Source: Alistipes communis
Lineage (GTDB): Bacteria; Bacteroidota; Bacteroidia; Bacteroidales; Rikenellaceae
Length of the DNA stretch: 64,000 nucleotides
Assembly (NCBI RefSeq): GCF_006542665.1
Contig: NZ_AP019735.1
Span: 1-64,000, forward strand
Reading direction: 5' to 3'
The first letter of the stretch is position 1. Each line of letters starts with the position of its first letter. Positions 17,219-25,804 of this stretch are shown here, one piece after another. Under the pieces are notes generated by a model that was not told the origin of the DNA, did not search any database, and saw nothing but the letters and a program-made list of their open reading frames with translations. Made by a program: the position numbers and the translations under genes.

Positions 17219-18106
17219 TTAACGGGTGAAACGATAGTAAATTCCCAGCGGCAGCTGTTTCGAGAAGGGGTCTTCGAAATAAAGCTCGCCGTACTGCTCG
17301 TCGGCCGGCGTGCCGAACGCCTGCCGCACGGCCGTACGGGCCAGCATCGCCGAAAGTCCCATCGAATAGAGGTTGAGCACCACGAAGGCCCCCGCATCGG
17401 GCGAGAGCAGCTGTGCGCAGCAGGCGAGCATCTGGCCGATATGTTCTTCGAGGATCCACTTCTCGCCGTCCGTGCCGCGCCCGTAGGCCGGAGGATCGAG
17501 CACGATCGCGTCGTAACGGCTGCCGCGCCGCACCTCGCGCCGCACGAACTTCATGGCGTCCTCCACAATCCAGCGCACGCCGTCCAACCCGCTCAGCTCC
17601 ATGTTCTCACGCGCCCACGTCACCACCTGCCGCACCGAATCAACGTGCGTCGTCTCGGCACCGGCGGCGCGTGCGGCCAGCGTCGCCCCGCCCGTGTAGG
17701 CGAAGAGGTTCAACAAGCGCGGCCGCCCTCCTTTCCCGGCCAACGCACGGCAGCGGTCGTAGATGAAATTCCAGTTGGCCGCCTGCTCGGGGAAGATACC
17801 CACGTGTTTGAACGAGGTCAGCCCCATGCGCATACGCAGGTGCATCCCCGCATGGTCGTAGCCCACCGTCCAGCGGTCGGGCGTCTGCGGTTTGAGCCGC
17901 CACACGCCCCGTTCGTCGCTGCGGGCGTCGCGCAGGAAGGCTGCGTCGGCGCGCCGGCGCCACTCCTCCTCCGTGAGCGAGCGGTGCCAGATCGCCTGCG
18001 GTTCGGGACGGCGCGTGACGTAACGGCCGAAGCGTTCGAGCTTCTCGAAATCGCCCGAATCGAGCAGTTCGTAGTCCGAAAGGACGGGGGAAAGTGAAAT
18101 ATTCAT
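17219..18106 (-). CDS. Class I SAM-dependent rRNA methyltransferase (RlmI-like)
   Basis: A 295-residue Rossmann-fold methyltransferase. LLNLFAYTGGATLAARAAGA is the SAM-binding motif I, and IVLDPPAYGRG is the DPPxxG motif found in RlmI/RlmK-type RNA methyltransferases. The N-terminal DYELLDSGDFEKLERFGRYV is typical of the Bacteroidetes branch. Compared with RlmI the PUA domain is missing or reduced. The likely substrate is 23S rRNA, but the base is not shown by the sequence. The chosen start is the Met at 18106; another at 18118 would overlap the end of the U32 gene. Either way the two genes are coupled. Confidence 0.8.
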   Translation of the reverse strand: MNISLSPVLSDYELLDSGDFEKLERFGRYVTRRPEPQAIWHRSLTEEEWRRRADAAFLRDARSDERGVWRLKPQTPDRWTVGYDHAGMHLRMRMGLTSFKHVGIFPEQAANWNFIYDRCRALAGKGGRPRLLNLFAYTGGATLAARAAGAETTHVDSVRQVVTWARENMELSGLDGVRWIVEDAMKFVRREVRRGSRYDAIVLDPPAYGRGTDGEKWILEEHIGQMLACCAQLLSPDAGAFVVLNLYSMGLSAMLARTAVRQAFGTPADEQYGELYFEDPFSKQLPLGIYYRFTR

Positions 18107-18107
18107 G

Positions 18108-19904
18108 CTATTTTTCATCGATCAAACTCATTTCGCAGCGTGCGCAGTCGAACGCCAGCCGGTAGCGCTTCGCGCCGCGCACCAGAAAGAGATCGCCGCC
18201 GAGGCGCGAACCTTCCAGCAGGCATTCGCCGATCTCGCGACGGATGCAATAGGCCGAACGCATCACCCGCCGGCCCGCCGTCGAGGCTTCGAGGTCGAGC
18301 CCCCGCTCGATGCGCGTCACCCCGTGGTCGCGGTAGAAACGTTCCGCAAGCCGGTTGGTAACATTCCCTTCGGCCGAAAGCGCCGCAGCAGGATAGGGCG
18401 CACACGGGTCTTCGGCAAGAATCCGGTGTTCGGGAACCCGTGCGACACGCAGCCGGCGCAACTCCGCCAGCGCTTCGCGCCGCAACGCACCGGCCAGCGA
18501 AAGAGGAACGAACCACTCGGCACCCGTCACCTCCACCCGCTGTACGTCGAACGGCGTATCGCCGCTGCGGGCGGCCTGCGTCCGCAACCCGTCGGCCATC
18601 TTCGCGGGATCGCCCGCAGGCTCGAACACGCCCTCGCGCGAAGCCTCCGCCGACAGCCCCTCGCAATCCGTATACCGAAACGTCACGCGGTCGGACGCAA
18701 CCGTCACGCAGGCCTCCGCAGGAATGACGCGCCGCATGCGGCTGTGCTCCAATTGCAGGCGGAACCGGCTGTCCAGATTGCGATAGACCGCCGCACCGGG
18801 GCGGATCGACGCAGGCATCCGGTTGGGCGCGATGCGGCGCCCTTCAACCGAATTGACGTTCGTGCCGTCGGCACCGATGCAGATACCGTCGCCCGCAGCG
18901 AGCGCGGCGTCGCGGTCGAGCGTAAAGCCTCGGACATCGCACGCGGCCACCCGCCCTACGAACTCGCCCACCGACTTGGGCGTGTCGAACGACGCGACAC
19001 CCGCCGACCGCCCCATAAGGAAATACTCCGATTCGCCGCGCGTGAAACTCTTCGCCGGATCGGGGGTGAAATCGAGCCGCGTCTCCCCCACCGACGCACG
19101 GCGGCAGTCGCCGCGCGAAGCGATCGCCTCGTCGAGCCGGCGGCGGTAGTAGGCCACCACGTTGCGGATATAGCCTTCGTCTTTGAGCCGTCCTTCGATC
19201 TTGAACGAGGTGACGCCCGCGTCGATCAACGCCCCCAGCCGATCGGCCAGATTGAGATCGCGCACCGAGAGCAGGTGCTTGCCGCGCAGAATCCGCCTTC
19301 CGGCGGCGTCTTCCAGATCGTAGCTCAGACGGCACGGCTGGCTGCATTCGCCCCGATTGCCGCTGCGCGCCGACATCGACCGCGACAGATAACACTGACC
19401 GCTGTACCCCACGCAGATCGCACCGTGGACGAAACACTCGACCTCGGCTGTCGTGGCGCGGCAGATCGCACGGATCTCGTCGAGCGACAGCGCCCGTTCC
19501 AGAATCACGCGTGCGAAACCCGCATTCCCCAGAAACGCCGCCTCGGCAGGCGTGCGGATCGCCGTCTGCGTCGAGGCGTGCAGTTCGACGGGCAGCGACA
19601 TGCGCCGCAGCGCCATGTCCTGCACGATGAGCGCGTCGACACCCGCCGCGACGAGTTCGCGGGCCTGCCGTTCGGCGGCCGCGAGTTCGTCGTCGTAAAG
19701 CAGCGTATTGAGCGTGGCGTGCACCCGCACGCTGTAAAGATGCGCATACTCCGCCGCACGGCGGATGTCGTCGACCGAATTGGCGGCCGCATGGCGCGCA
19801 CCGAACCTCGCGCCGCCGATGTAGATCGCATCGGCGCCGGCGTCGACGGCCGCAACCGCCGAGGCATAGTCCCGCGCTGGGGCCAGCAGTTCGAGTCGTT
19901 TCAT
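18108..19904 (-). CDS. U32-family protein, RlhA-like (23S rRNA hydroxylation)
   Basis: A 598-residue U32 'peptidase' family member. The family is now linked to RNA hydroxylation (RlhA on 23S rRNA, TrhP on tRNA). The N-terminal TIM-barrel part begins MKRLELLAPARDYASA, and the cysteine motif FVHGAICVGYSGQC, then GECSQPCR, is conserved. The long C-terminal part fits the DUF3656-type extension seen in RlhA and ends with a CARC pair near residue 590. The frame is open to 20135, but the promoter at 19920-19950 and the LLAPA start fix the Met at 19904. The rRNA methyltransferase follows directly, making an rRNA-modification operon. Confidence 0.85.
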   Translation of the reverse strand: MKRLELLAPARDYASAVAAVDAGADAIYIGGARFGARHAAANSVDDIRRAAEYAHLYSVRVHATLNTLLYDDELAAAERQARELVAAGVDALIVQDMALRRMSLPVELHASTQTAIRTPAEAAFLGNAGFARVILERALSLDEIRAICRATTAEVECFVHGAICVGYSGQCYLSRSMSARSGNRGECSQPCRLSYDLEDAAGRRILRGKHLLSVRDLNLADRLGALIDAGVTSFKIEGRLKDEGYIRNVVAYYRRRLDEAIASRGDCRRASVGETRLDFTPDPAKSFTRGESEYFLMGRSAGVASFDTPKSVGEFVGRVAACDVRGFTLDRDAALAAGDGICIGADGTNVNSVEGRRIAPNRMPASIRPGAAVYRNLDSRFRLQLEHSRMRRVIPAEACVTVASDRVTFRYTDCEGLSAEASREGVFEPAGDPAKMADGLRTQAARSGDTPFDVQRVEVTGAEWFVPLSLAGALRREALAELRRLRVARVPEHRILAEDPCAPYPAAALSAEGNVTNRLAERFYRDHGVTRIERGLDLEASTAGRRVMRSAYCIRREIGECLLEGSRLGGDLFLVRGAKRYRLAFDCARCEMSLIDEK

Positions 19905-19919
19905 ATCCGTTTCTGCGGA

Positions 19920-19950
19920 CAAAGATAGTGATAAGCGAGGGCAGAAGCAA
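19920..19950 (-). promoter_or_regulatory. Promoter of the U32/methyltransferase operon, inside a palindromic repeat
   Basis: On the minus strand TTG (19948-19950), 20 bases, TATCTTTG (19920-19927), about 15 bases before the start codon. The element is one copy of the repeat family also found before DPP III and mtlA. The stem CAAGC-CGGC-GCTTG covers the -33 box. Confidence 0.8.
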
Positions 19951-20010
19951 GCGCCGGCTTGATTATGCCGAACGGGAGTATCTTCGGCGTCAGCCAAAGA
20001 TAACGAAAAA
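19920..20010 (-). repeat. Promoter-bearing palindromic repeat, copy A
   Basis: On the minus strand the order is TATCTTTGGC, a GCCGAAGATA-type inverted segment, CGGCATAATCAAGC, GCTTGCTTCTGC, CTCGCTTATCAC, TATCTTTG. The same order with altered stem bases occurs at 42771-42935, and a shorter version in tandem at 31730-31946. Confidence 0.65.
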
Positions 20011-20087
20011 AGCGGCGGTACGGTATACGCATCGCCGCTTTTCGCCCGCAACCGCCGCCCGTGCGGAACCGGAGCCGCGCCGCAGGG

Positions 20088-20120
20088 TAAAAAAAGAGGA
20101 GCCCCCTTGCTCGGCTCCCC
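20088..20120 (-). terminator. Intrinsic terminator of the surface-lipoprotein operon
   Basis: GGAGCC (20098-20103) pairs with GGCTCC (20113-20118). On the minus strand the stem is followed by TCTTTTTTT. It lies about 35 bases past the stop of the PI-PLC gene. Confidence 0.75.
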
Positions 20121-20153
20121 GGAAACAACACACACATGACACCTGTCCGCTGG

Positions 20154-21941
20154 CTAACGAACGCAAGGGAGATGACAGTAGAAATTCTGGTCGATGACCG
20201 CACGCAGCAACTCGTCGCCCGAGACATCCGTATCGCCCGCAAAATCCATCATCACGACGCCCGTACAACCGGGATGCACTTTGAGATAGTCGCAGGTGGC
20301 GGGATTGAGCGTCCGTGCGTTCGACTTCGGAGTCGTCACGACGGCCGTCGCCAAGCTCGTGAAGTTGAAGAGCCACTCCGACTCCGCCTTTTCACGCGCC
20401 TTGTCCAGATAGGCGATGATCGCATTCTTCTTGTTGTCGATACCGGTCGTACCTCCGTACTTATCCTGAATGAAGAGTTTCGCGGAAGCCGAACCGTTGA
20501 CGATCGACGAAATTTGATCGGTCACATCGTCCTGCCACGAGGCGATCTTCCCGCCGACGAGCGCACCGTCGTAATCGCTGCGGGTGAGCACGAGTATCTT
20601 GCCGCGCAGTTCGCCCAGCGTCAGATCGGGCCGGAAATCGACGAAACGGTCGCGGTAGGCGCTCGACGAATTGAGGTAGTCGCCCATGCGCGAACGGAAC
20701 GTCGCATCGTTGCCCGCATCGCCCTGCCGCTGCATCTGGACGATGCAGCCCTCCGAAGGACAGGCCGCCAAGTAACGATCCATCGCCGCGATGGCCTCAT
20801 CGAACGTCACGCCGGTCGATGTCCCGTGGTAGATCATCAGATCGTCGGTACCCGTCGGACGCAGGTCGAAGCACCGCACGCCGGCGTTCAACTGCGCTCC
20901 CAAACTGAGGCTCTGACATTTCGACCAAAGGTTGAGCGTCGAGGTCGCCGCATCGTGCGTACCGGGAATCGACAGTGCCGAAAGCAGCGCATCGTCGGGC
21001 AGATAGCTCATCCACGAAGCATAGAGCTTCCTGCGTGCGGCGTCGTTCATAGCCGGCAGCGCACCCAGCTCGATCGCATAGCGTTTGCCGCCCACGAGCG
21101 GCTCGGCGCAACTCCGCCCTGCAACGCCGGCGGCCGTCACCACGTCGACCCGCAGTCCGACGAAAGAGCTCTGCGACAGCACGACGGCAATCGCACGGCA
21201 ACTCTCGCCCGCGGCGAGTTTCACGCCCGGTGTTCCGTCGGACTGCAACATCCGCACGGCCACGACATTCGATCCACCGTCGACCCTGCCGAGACGGTCG
21301 GCTCCGAGATCGTAGACGAACGTCCCCGCCAGTTTCTCGCCTGCCTGCGTCGAACGCACCACAATCTGCCGCACCTCGGTCGCCTCGGACGCCGCGAACG
21401 AGATGTCGAGCAACGTCACGACCGGCCGGAAATGCAACGTCACGACCGAAGACTCGGGCGAGATTCCCTCTTCGGCAGAAGCCAGATAGAGCAGCGCCGG
21501 ATCGAGGAGGCCGTCGCGGCACTCCTGCACCGAAGGGAGCGACGCCTTCACGGTACCGTCTCCCGATATTTCAAGATCGGGAGCGTCCGCAGGCGAAAAG
21601 GCGTAGAAATCGTGCAGACCTTCGCCCCACTGCTGCGAATCCCCCGAGCCGAACGAGGCCGAAACGGAAAATTCGTCGGGACACGTCAGCACATAGCGCC
21701 CCACGGAGGGCGTAGCCTGCTCGCAAGCGACCGACACGGCGTCGCCGTCGCACCAATAGACCGGCACCTTTCCGTCGGCGGGATCGCCCGGTACAGCGCG
21801 CGTGGCATCGCCGCACCTCCCTTCGAAACGAATCGCCCGACCGGCGTCGGCACTGAAATCGACATCGACCGCATCACGGGAACATCCCGTGGACGCGATC
21901 GCCAACCCGAACAAAGAAAAAGCAACTATTCCGTATCTCAT
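20154..21941 (-). CDS. Lipoprotein with fimbrillin-like N-terminus and PI-PLC X domain
   Basis: A 595-residue exported protein. The start at 21941 gives a lipoprotein signal ending IASTGC. Residues about 30-310 look like the fimbrillin/Mfa-like fold (YWCDGDAVSVACEQA, FYAFSP, LHFRPVVTLLDI). Residues about 320-595 are a phosphatidylinositol-specific phospholipase C X domain: SIPGTHDAATS with the first catalytic His-Asp, GVRCFDLRP with the Arg, and LMIYHG with the second His. Bacterial PI-PLCs release the head group from PI or GPI by acid-base catalysis. It is the last gene of an operon that starts with a small acidic peptide and a fimbrillin-like lipoprotein. The likely place is the cell surface. 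Confidence 0.82.
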   Translation of the reverse strand: MRYGIVAFSLFGLAIASTGCSRDAVDVDFSADAGRAIRFEGRCGDATRAVPGDPADGKVPVYWCDGDAVSVACEQATPSVGRYVLTCPDEFSVSASFGSGDSQQWGEGLHDFYAFSPADAPDLEISGDGTVKASLPSVQECRDGLLDPALLYLASAEEGISPESSVVTLHFRPVVTLLDISFAASEATEVRQIVVRSTQAGEKLAGTFVYDLGADRLGRVDGGSNVVAVRMLQSDGTPGVKLAAGESCRAIAVVLSQSSFVGLRVDVVTAAGVAGRSCAEPLVGGKRYAIELGALPAMNDAARRKLYASWMSYLPDDALLSALSIPGTHDAATSTLNLWSKCQSLSLGAQLNAGVRCFDLRPTGTDDLMIYHGTSTGVTFDEAIAAMDRYLAACPSEGCIVQMQRQGDAGNDATFRSRMGDYLNSSSAYRDRFVDFRPDLTLGELRGKILVLTRSDYDGALVGGKIASWQDDVTDQISSIVNGSASAKLFIQDKYGGTTGIDNKKNAIIAYLDKAREKAESEWLFNFTSLATAVVTTPKSNARTLNPATCDYLKVHPGCTGVVMMDFAGDTDVSGDELLRAVIDQNFYCHLPCVR

Positions 21942-21942
21942 A

Positions 21943-22140
21943 TCAATCCCAATCGCTGAGGTCAGGGGCTCCGCCGTCGTCGAAACCGTCGGAGACGAAT
22001 TCATCTTCATCGTCGAAATAGGACGCGGCGAAACCGCGTTCCGCCGCCACGGCCAGATTCGTCAGGCAGGGCGGCACGTAACAATCGAGCGGACGGCAGG
22101 GAAGGGAATCGCAACCGTCATTGAGTATGGGTTTCATCAT
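21943..22140 (-). CDS. Small Cys-containing acidic protein, unknown
   Basis: A 65-residue protein without a signal peptide, placed between the fimbrillin-like gene and the PI-PLC gene and ending one base before the latter starts. It has four cysteines in the first half (DGC, LPC, LDC, PPC), the segment AERGFAAS and an acidic tail ending DLSDWD. The 46-residue protein at 23885-24025 has the same layout (EEGFASS, acidic tail ending SEWGN), so the two are probably distant paralogues. The function is unknown. Short proteins of this kind occur beside surface-lipoprotein genes in Bacteroidetes, in my recollection. Confidence 0.65.
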   Translation of the reverse strand: MMKPILNDGCDSLPCRPLDCYVPPCLTNLAVAAERGFAASYFDDEDEFVSDGFDDGGAPDLSDWD

Positions 22141-22150
22141 AAAATAATCA

Positions 22151-22186
22151 ATCCGGGGAGGGCGTCGGCCGACGCCCTCCCCGGAT
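22151..22186. repeat. 36-bp perfect palindrome inside the lipoprotein operon
   Basis: ATCCGGGGAGGGCGTCGG is followed at once by its reverse complement (22151-22168, 22169-22186). It sits between the stop of the fimbrillin-like gene and the next start. On the minus strand it is followed by a mixed AT stretch with TTTT rather than a clean T run, so it may be a weak terminator or an mRNA-stabilising stem. Confidence 0.8.
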
Positions 22187-22193
22187 TTCGACA

Positions 22194-23834
22194 CTATTTG
22201 TTTTCGTAGGAGAAGCAGATGTTTTTGATATAGACCATACGGCCCTTGGACGAAGAGGCGCCCACCTGGCCATCGAGTTTGAATCCCATATGAGCCGCCG
22301 ATCCGTCCTTGTTGGGTTCCATGAACTGATCGATTCCGGCAATCGTCTCGGCAGGGATTACGACCTCGTAACTCCTCCAATACGCCGCATCCTCCGGATA
22401 ACCGCCGTTCTCCTTGGCCTCCTTGGCCGTCATCAATGCGGGCTCGGCGTCGACACTTGCCAATGCGACGAATCCGCCGTCTCCGGTGTCCCCATTCGTC
22501 CGCGTGCTGCAATGGTTGAAGCCGATAATAATCGGACACGGATTCTTATCCTTGCCGCTGAACACGACATGGGCATCGAACGTCACGGCGATATCTCCCT
22601 GCGTATACCCCTTCAACACGGTCGAGCTGGGCATATAGAATGCAGACTGCGCGTACAGCCAGGAAGTACCCAAGCTCCATCTATTGCTCGTATTGTCCAG
22701 AACGATCATCCGCTCCTTGTCCGCTGCATCCTTAATCGATGCATGGAACCCGAAACATTCGCCTCGCTTATCAAACATGATACCGGCTCCGTGCGCATAA
22801 TCTCCGGCAGGAGCGAAAGCCTCGGTAAGCTGCACGTCGACGGGCGTCCAGTCGTTCTCGAGTTGCAGGCTGACTGCGCGGAAATGTCCGGCCTCGAACT
22901 CCATGTCGCTGTCGCTCGTCAGAACGAGCGTCTGCGTGATCCGTTCGGCCTCTCCGGTATGGATATCCGTACCCGTACCTCTCAGCGTGACCAGAATCCG
23001 GTCGTTCGCATTGCCGTCGGTGTTCGCTTTCAACGTGAAGGGCTTCACGACCACCAACGCATACTGATCGTCGTTGGCCTCGCCCGATTCGTCCTTGTAA
23101 GACTTCTGCGGCGTCAACGGAGCATCCAGATCGACGATCACCTTCCGGCTCGACGCCGAAGCGACGTAACCCTCGCGGAAATTCACCTTCGTCTCGCCGA
23201 TGACATTCTCCGGGAAAAGGATCTCCATGTCCGTGATCCGGATGTCGTCGAAGGCCGGCTCGGCCGACTCTTTCACATAGAAGCGCAGCGAAGTGAGCAG
23301 ATGCTCGAAGGTAACCGGCGGCCGGCCCACGAGAAGCGACGATCCGGTAGTCTCGGCACGCATCAGGTTGTAGATTCCCTCGAAGACATCCTTCTGCACA
23401 TAGCCGTCGCCCTCTCGGGTACCGATCGTATAGGTCACTTCATCGCCGCTGACACCCGACGTACCGGCATAAGGCCACGGATACATCAACACATAGTTCT
23501 GATCGTCGTATCCCATCTCGCTCAAATCGTACTCCGTCCGAAGCGAAAAGGCGGTTTTCGCACCGGCCGATTCCGCCACGAAAGGATTGCCGATGAGCGT
23601 ATAGTCATAATCAGGAGCCGAAGTTGCGGGCGCATACCACACCATCACCTGCTCCGAACCGTCCCACGTATACGTCAACGCCGTATGATCCAGCGACACG
23701 CGCGTACCCTCAGTCGTTGCATCGAACGAATAGACATTCATCGGCAGCGCAGCGTCGTCCTGCGTGCCGTCTTGCTGACAGGAGGCTAAACCCGAAACGG
23801 CCGCCGCCAGTAAAGCGAAAAAAGATCTTTTCAT
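22194..23834 (-). CDS. Fimbrillin-family-like surface lipoprotein
   Basis: A 546-residue lipoprotein; the signal ends GLASC with Cys at residue 19. Features of the fimbrillin/Mfa-like group are the start SFDATTEGTRVSLD, LTYTWDGSEQVMVWYAP, and PPVTFEHLLTSLRFYVK (the F-H-L-L/M segment before the second beta-sandwich). The C-terminal 200 residues (from about GAGIMFDKRGECFGF) are an extra domain I do not recognise, with three cysteines. Fimbrillin-like proteins are anchored in the outer membrane and can assemble as pili after protease cleavage. Whether this one polymerises cannot be told from sequence. It is the second gene of the operon. Confidence 0.8.
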   Translation of the reverse strand: MKRSFFALLAAAVSGLASCQQDGTQDDAALPMNVYSFDATTEGTRVSLDHTALTYTWDGSEQVMVWYAPATSAPDYDYTLIGNPFVAESAGAKTAFSLRTEYDLSEMGYDDQNYVLMYPWPYAGTSGVSGDEVTYTIGTREGDGYVQKDVFEGIYNLMRAETTGSSLLVGRPPVTFEHLLTSLRFYVKESAEPAFDDIRITDMEILFPENVIGETKVNFREGYVASASSRKVIVDLDAPLTPQKSYKDESGEANDDQYALVVVKPFTLKANTDGNANDRILVTLRGTGTDIHTGEAERITQTLVLTSDSDMEFEAGHFRAVSLQLENDWTPVDVQLTEAFAPAGDYAHGAGIMFDKRGECFGFHASIKDAADKERMIVLDNTSNRWSLGTSWLYAQSAFYMPSSTVLKGYTQGDIAVTFDAHVVFSGKDKNPCPIIIGFNHCSTRTNGDTGDGGFVALASVDAEPALMTAKEAKENGGYPEDAAYWRSYEVVIPAETIAGIDQFMEPNKDGSAAHMGFKLDGQVGASSSKGRMVYIKNICFSYENK

Positions 23835-23884
23835 TATCGTAATTTTTAAATTCGATTTTTTCTTGCTGTTCCCGTGCGGAAAAA

Positions 23885-24025
23885 TCAATTGCCCCATTCG
23901 GAATCTTCTTCTCCGGGAGTGATCTCCCCCTCGCCCGACGAGGCGAACCCCTCTTCGACTTTCACGTCAAAAACTATTGCCCGAGGCACCACGTAAGCCT
24001 CTTTTTCCGATTGATAGTAGTTCAT
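23885..24025 (-). CDS. Small acidic protein, unknown (46 aa)
   Basis: A 46-residue protein starting MNYYQSEKEAYVVPRAIVFD and ending in the acidic stretch GEEDSEWGN, with the central segment VEEGFASS. The frame is open to 24163, but the Met at 24025 follows an AT-rich leader and the layout matches the paralogue at 21943-22140. There are no cysteines and no signal peptide. It is the first gene of the fimbrillin/PI-PLC operon. A plausible -7 box (TAGTTTTG, 24061-24068, minus) lies about 36 bases upstream but lacks a clear -33. Confidence 0.65.
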   Translation of the reverse strand: MNYYQSEKEAYVVPRAIVFDVKVEEGFASSGEGEITPGEEDSEWGN

Positions 24026-24532
24026 AGTTCTAATTAGATAAATTAAAATTACATTATGTTCAAAACTATCTTCCGATCGGATTTTCGGATAACCTATTGC
24101 GATACAATGGTATATTGTGTTTATTTTCGAAACCGCTGTAATGCAGTTTTTTAATTCCGGCAAAATATTTCATAAAAAAGTCGGGCAAGGGGGGGGGATT
24201 TTTCAAAAAAAATATTTACCTTTGCCATCGTTGAATCCAACAAGGTGAGAACAAACATTTTAGGATATTATTCAACGCTCGCGAAAATTTTACATAATGT
24301 AATTTTTATCAGAGAATCTCGCCCTGAAAATCCGTTTTACCCTCAGATTCATCCGAATAGTTAGCATCCTCGACACACCGCCCTCCGGTATTCCGTAGCG
24401 TACATCCTTCGTCGCACCCGACAGCAAACCGCACGGACGCCCCGGATAAACTCGATTTTTACCGCTCTGCGCATCGTTTTTACCAAGTATTTTATAACTT
24501 TGCGATTCGGAAACGTTTAACGATAATTAACG
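24026..24532. other. AT-rich gene-free region with divergent promoters
   Basis: About 500 bases between the lipoprotein operon (minus) and serS (plus). Visible: a minus -7 box TAGTTTTG (24061-24068); a run of nine G (24189-24197) followed 19 bases later by a plus -7 box TACCTTTG (24217-24224); a hairpin CGTTGAAT/ATTCAACG (24229-24236, 24270-24277) just after it; and a second plus -7 box TAACTTTG (24495-24502) about 30 bases before serS. The sequence ACATAATGTAATTTT occurs twice in opposite orientation (24045-24059 minus, 24292-24306 plus). No coding frame is convincing. Confidence 0.55.
24495..24502 (+). promoter_or_regulatory. Likely -7 box of serS
   Basis: TAACTTTG 30 bases before the serS start fits the Bacteroidetes -7 consensus. 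The -33 region is T-rich but has no TTG at the standard spacing. Confidence 0.5.
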
Positions 24533-25804
24533 ATGCTTACACTCAAACAACTCCGGGACGACAAGGAGGCGGCCGTCCGCCGCCTGGCCAAAAAGGGCGT
24601 GGACGCACGTCCCGTCATCGACCGGATCGAGCAGCTCGACGACCGCCGCAAGGCGATCCAGCAAGAGTTGGATAACTGTCTGTCGCAGCAGAACCAGGCG
24701 GCCAAGATGATCGGCGCGCTGATGGGGCAGGGCAAACGCGACGAAGCCGAAGCGAAAAAGGCCGAAGTGGCGGCGCTCAAAGAAAAATCGGTAAAACTGT
24801 CGGCCGAGATGAAGCAGACGGCCGACGCCTTGCAGGCCGAGATCGTACTGCTGCCCAACTTCCCCGCCGAGATCGTTCCCGAAGGAACCTCGGCCGAGGA
24901 CAATCTGGTGGTGAAACTCGTGGAGAACTACACGCCGCTGCCGGCCGAGGCGCTGCCGCACTGGGAGCTGGCCAAGAAATACGACATCATCGATTTCGAC
25001 CTGGGCGTAAAACTCACCGGAGCGGGATTTCCCGTTTACAAGGGCAAGGGCGCCCGCCTGCAACGTGCGCTGATCAACTACTTCCTCGACTACAACACCC
25101 GCGCGGGCTACCAGGAGGTTGAACCGCCCGTGATGGTCAACGAGGCGTCGGGATTCGGCACGGGACAGCTGCCCGACAAGGAGGGACAGATGTACCACGC
25201 CACGGTGGACAATTTCTACCTCGTCCCGACGGCCGAGGTGCCGGTGACGAACATCTTCCGCGACGTGATCCTCGACGAGAAGGATTTCCCCGTCAAGATG
25301 ACCGCCTACACCCCCTGTTTCCGCCGCGAAGCCGGCTCCTACGGCAAGGACGTGCGCGGCCTGAACCGTCTGCACCAGTTCGACAAGGTGGAGATCGTGC
25401 GGCTGTCGCTGCCCGACGATTCCTACGAAGCGCTCGACGACATGGTGGCCCACGTCGAGGGGTTGGTCAAGTCGCTCGGCCTGCCCTACCGCATCCTGCG
25501 TCTGTGCGGCGGCGACATGTCGTTCACCTCGGCGCTGACCTACGACTTCGAGGTCTACTCCGAAGCGCAGAAGCGCTGGCTGGAAGTATCGTCCGTCTCG
25601 AACTTCGAGTCGTTCCAGGCCAACCGGCTGAAACTACGCTACCGCGACGCGAACAAGAAAATCCACTTGGCCCATACGCTCAACGGCTCGTCGCTCGCAC
25701 TTCCGCGCATCGTCGCGGCGTTGTTGGAGAACAACCAGACGCCCGAAGGCATCCGGATTCCCGAGGTGCTGATTCCCTACACGGGGTTTGATATTATCAA
25801 ATAA
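24533..25804 (+). CDS. serS: Seryl-tRNA synthetase
   Basis: A 423-residue class II aminoacyl-tRNA synthetase that charges tRNA-Ser. The N-terminal long coiled-coil arm (about residues 1-110, rich in Glu/Lys/Gln, with LKQLRDDKEAAVRRLAKKGV) is the tRNA-binding hairpin. The catalytic core shows motif 2 (YTPCFRREAGSYGKDVRGLN, then RLHQFDKVE) and motif 3 (NGSSLALPRIVAALLEN, ending in the class II Arg). Length and order are standard for bacterial SerRS. It is transcribed alone from an AT-rich promoter region; the next gene has its own promoter inside the serS 3' end. Confidence 0.97.
   Translation: MLTLKQLRDDKEAAVRRLAKKGVDARPVIDRIEQLDDRRKAIQQELDNCLSQQNQAAKMIGALMGQGKRDEAEAKKAEVAALKEKSVKLSAEMKQTADALQAEIVLLPNFPAEIVPEGTSAEDNLVVKLVENYTPLPAEALPHWELAKKYDIIDFDLGVKLTGAGFPVYKGKGARLQRALINYFLDYNTRAGYQEVEPPVMVNEASGFGTGQLPDKEGQMYHATVDNFYLVPTAEVPVTNIFRDVILDEKDFPVKMTAYTPCFRREAGSYGKDVRGLNRLHQFDKVEIVRLSLPDDSYEALDDMVAHVEGLVKSLGLPYRILRLCGGDMSFTSALTYDFEVYSEAQKRWLEVSSVSNFESFQANRLKLRYRDANKKIHLAHTLNGSSLALPRIVAALLENNQTPEGIRIPEVLIPYTGFDIIK

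Noticed and set aside
24225..24532. T-box or other riboswitch before serS
   Set aside because: No T-box sequence or specifier loop was found; only one simple hairpin is visible.
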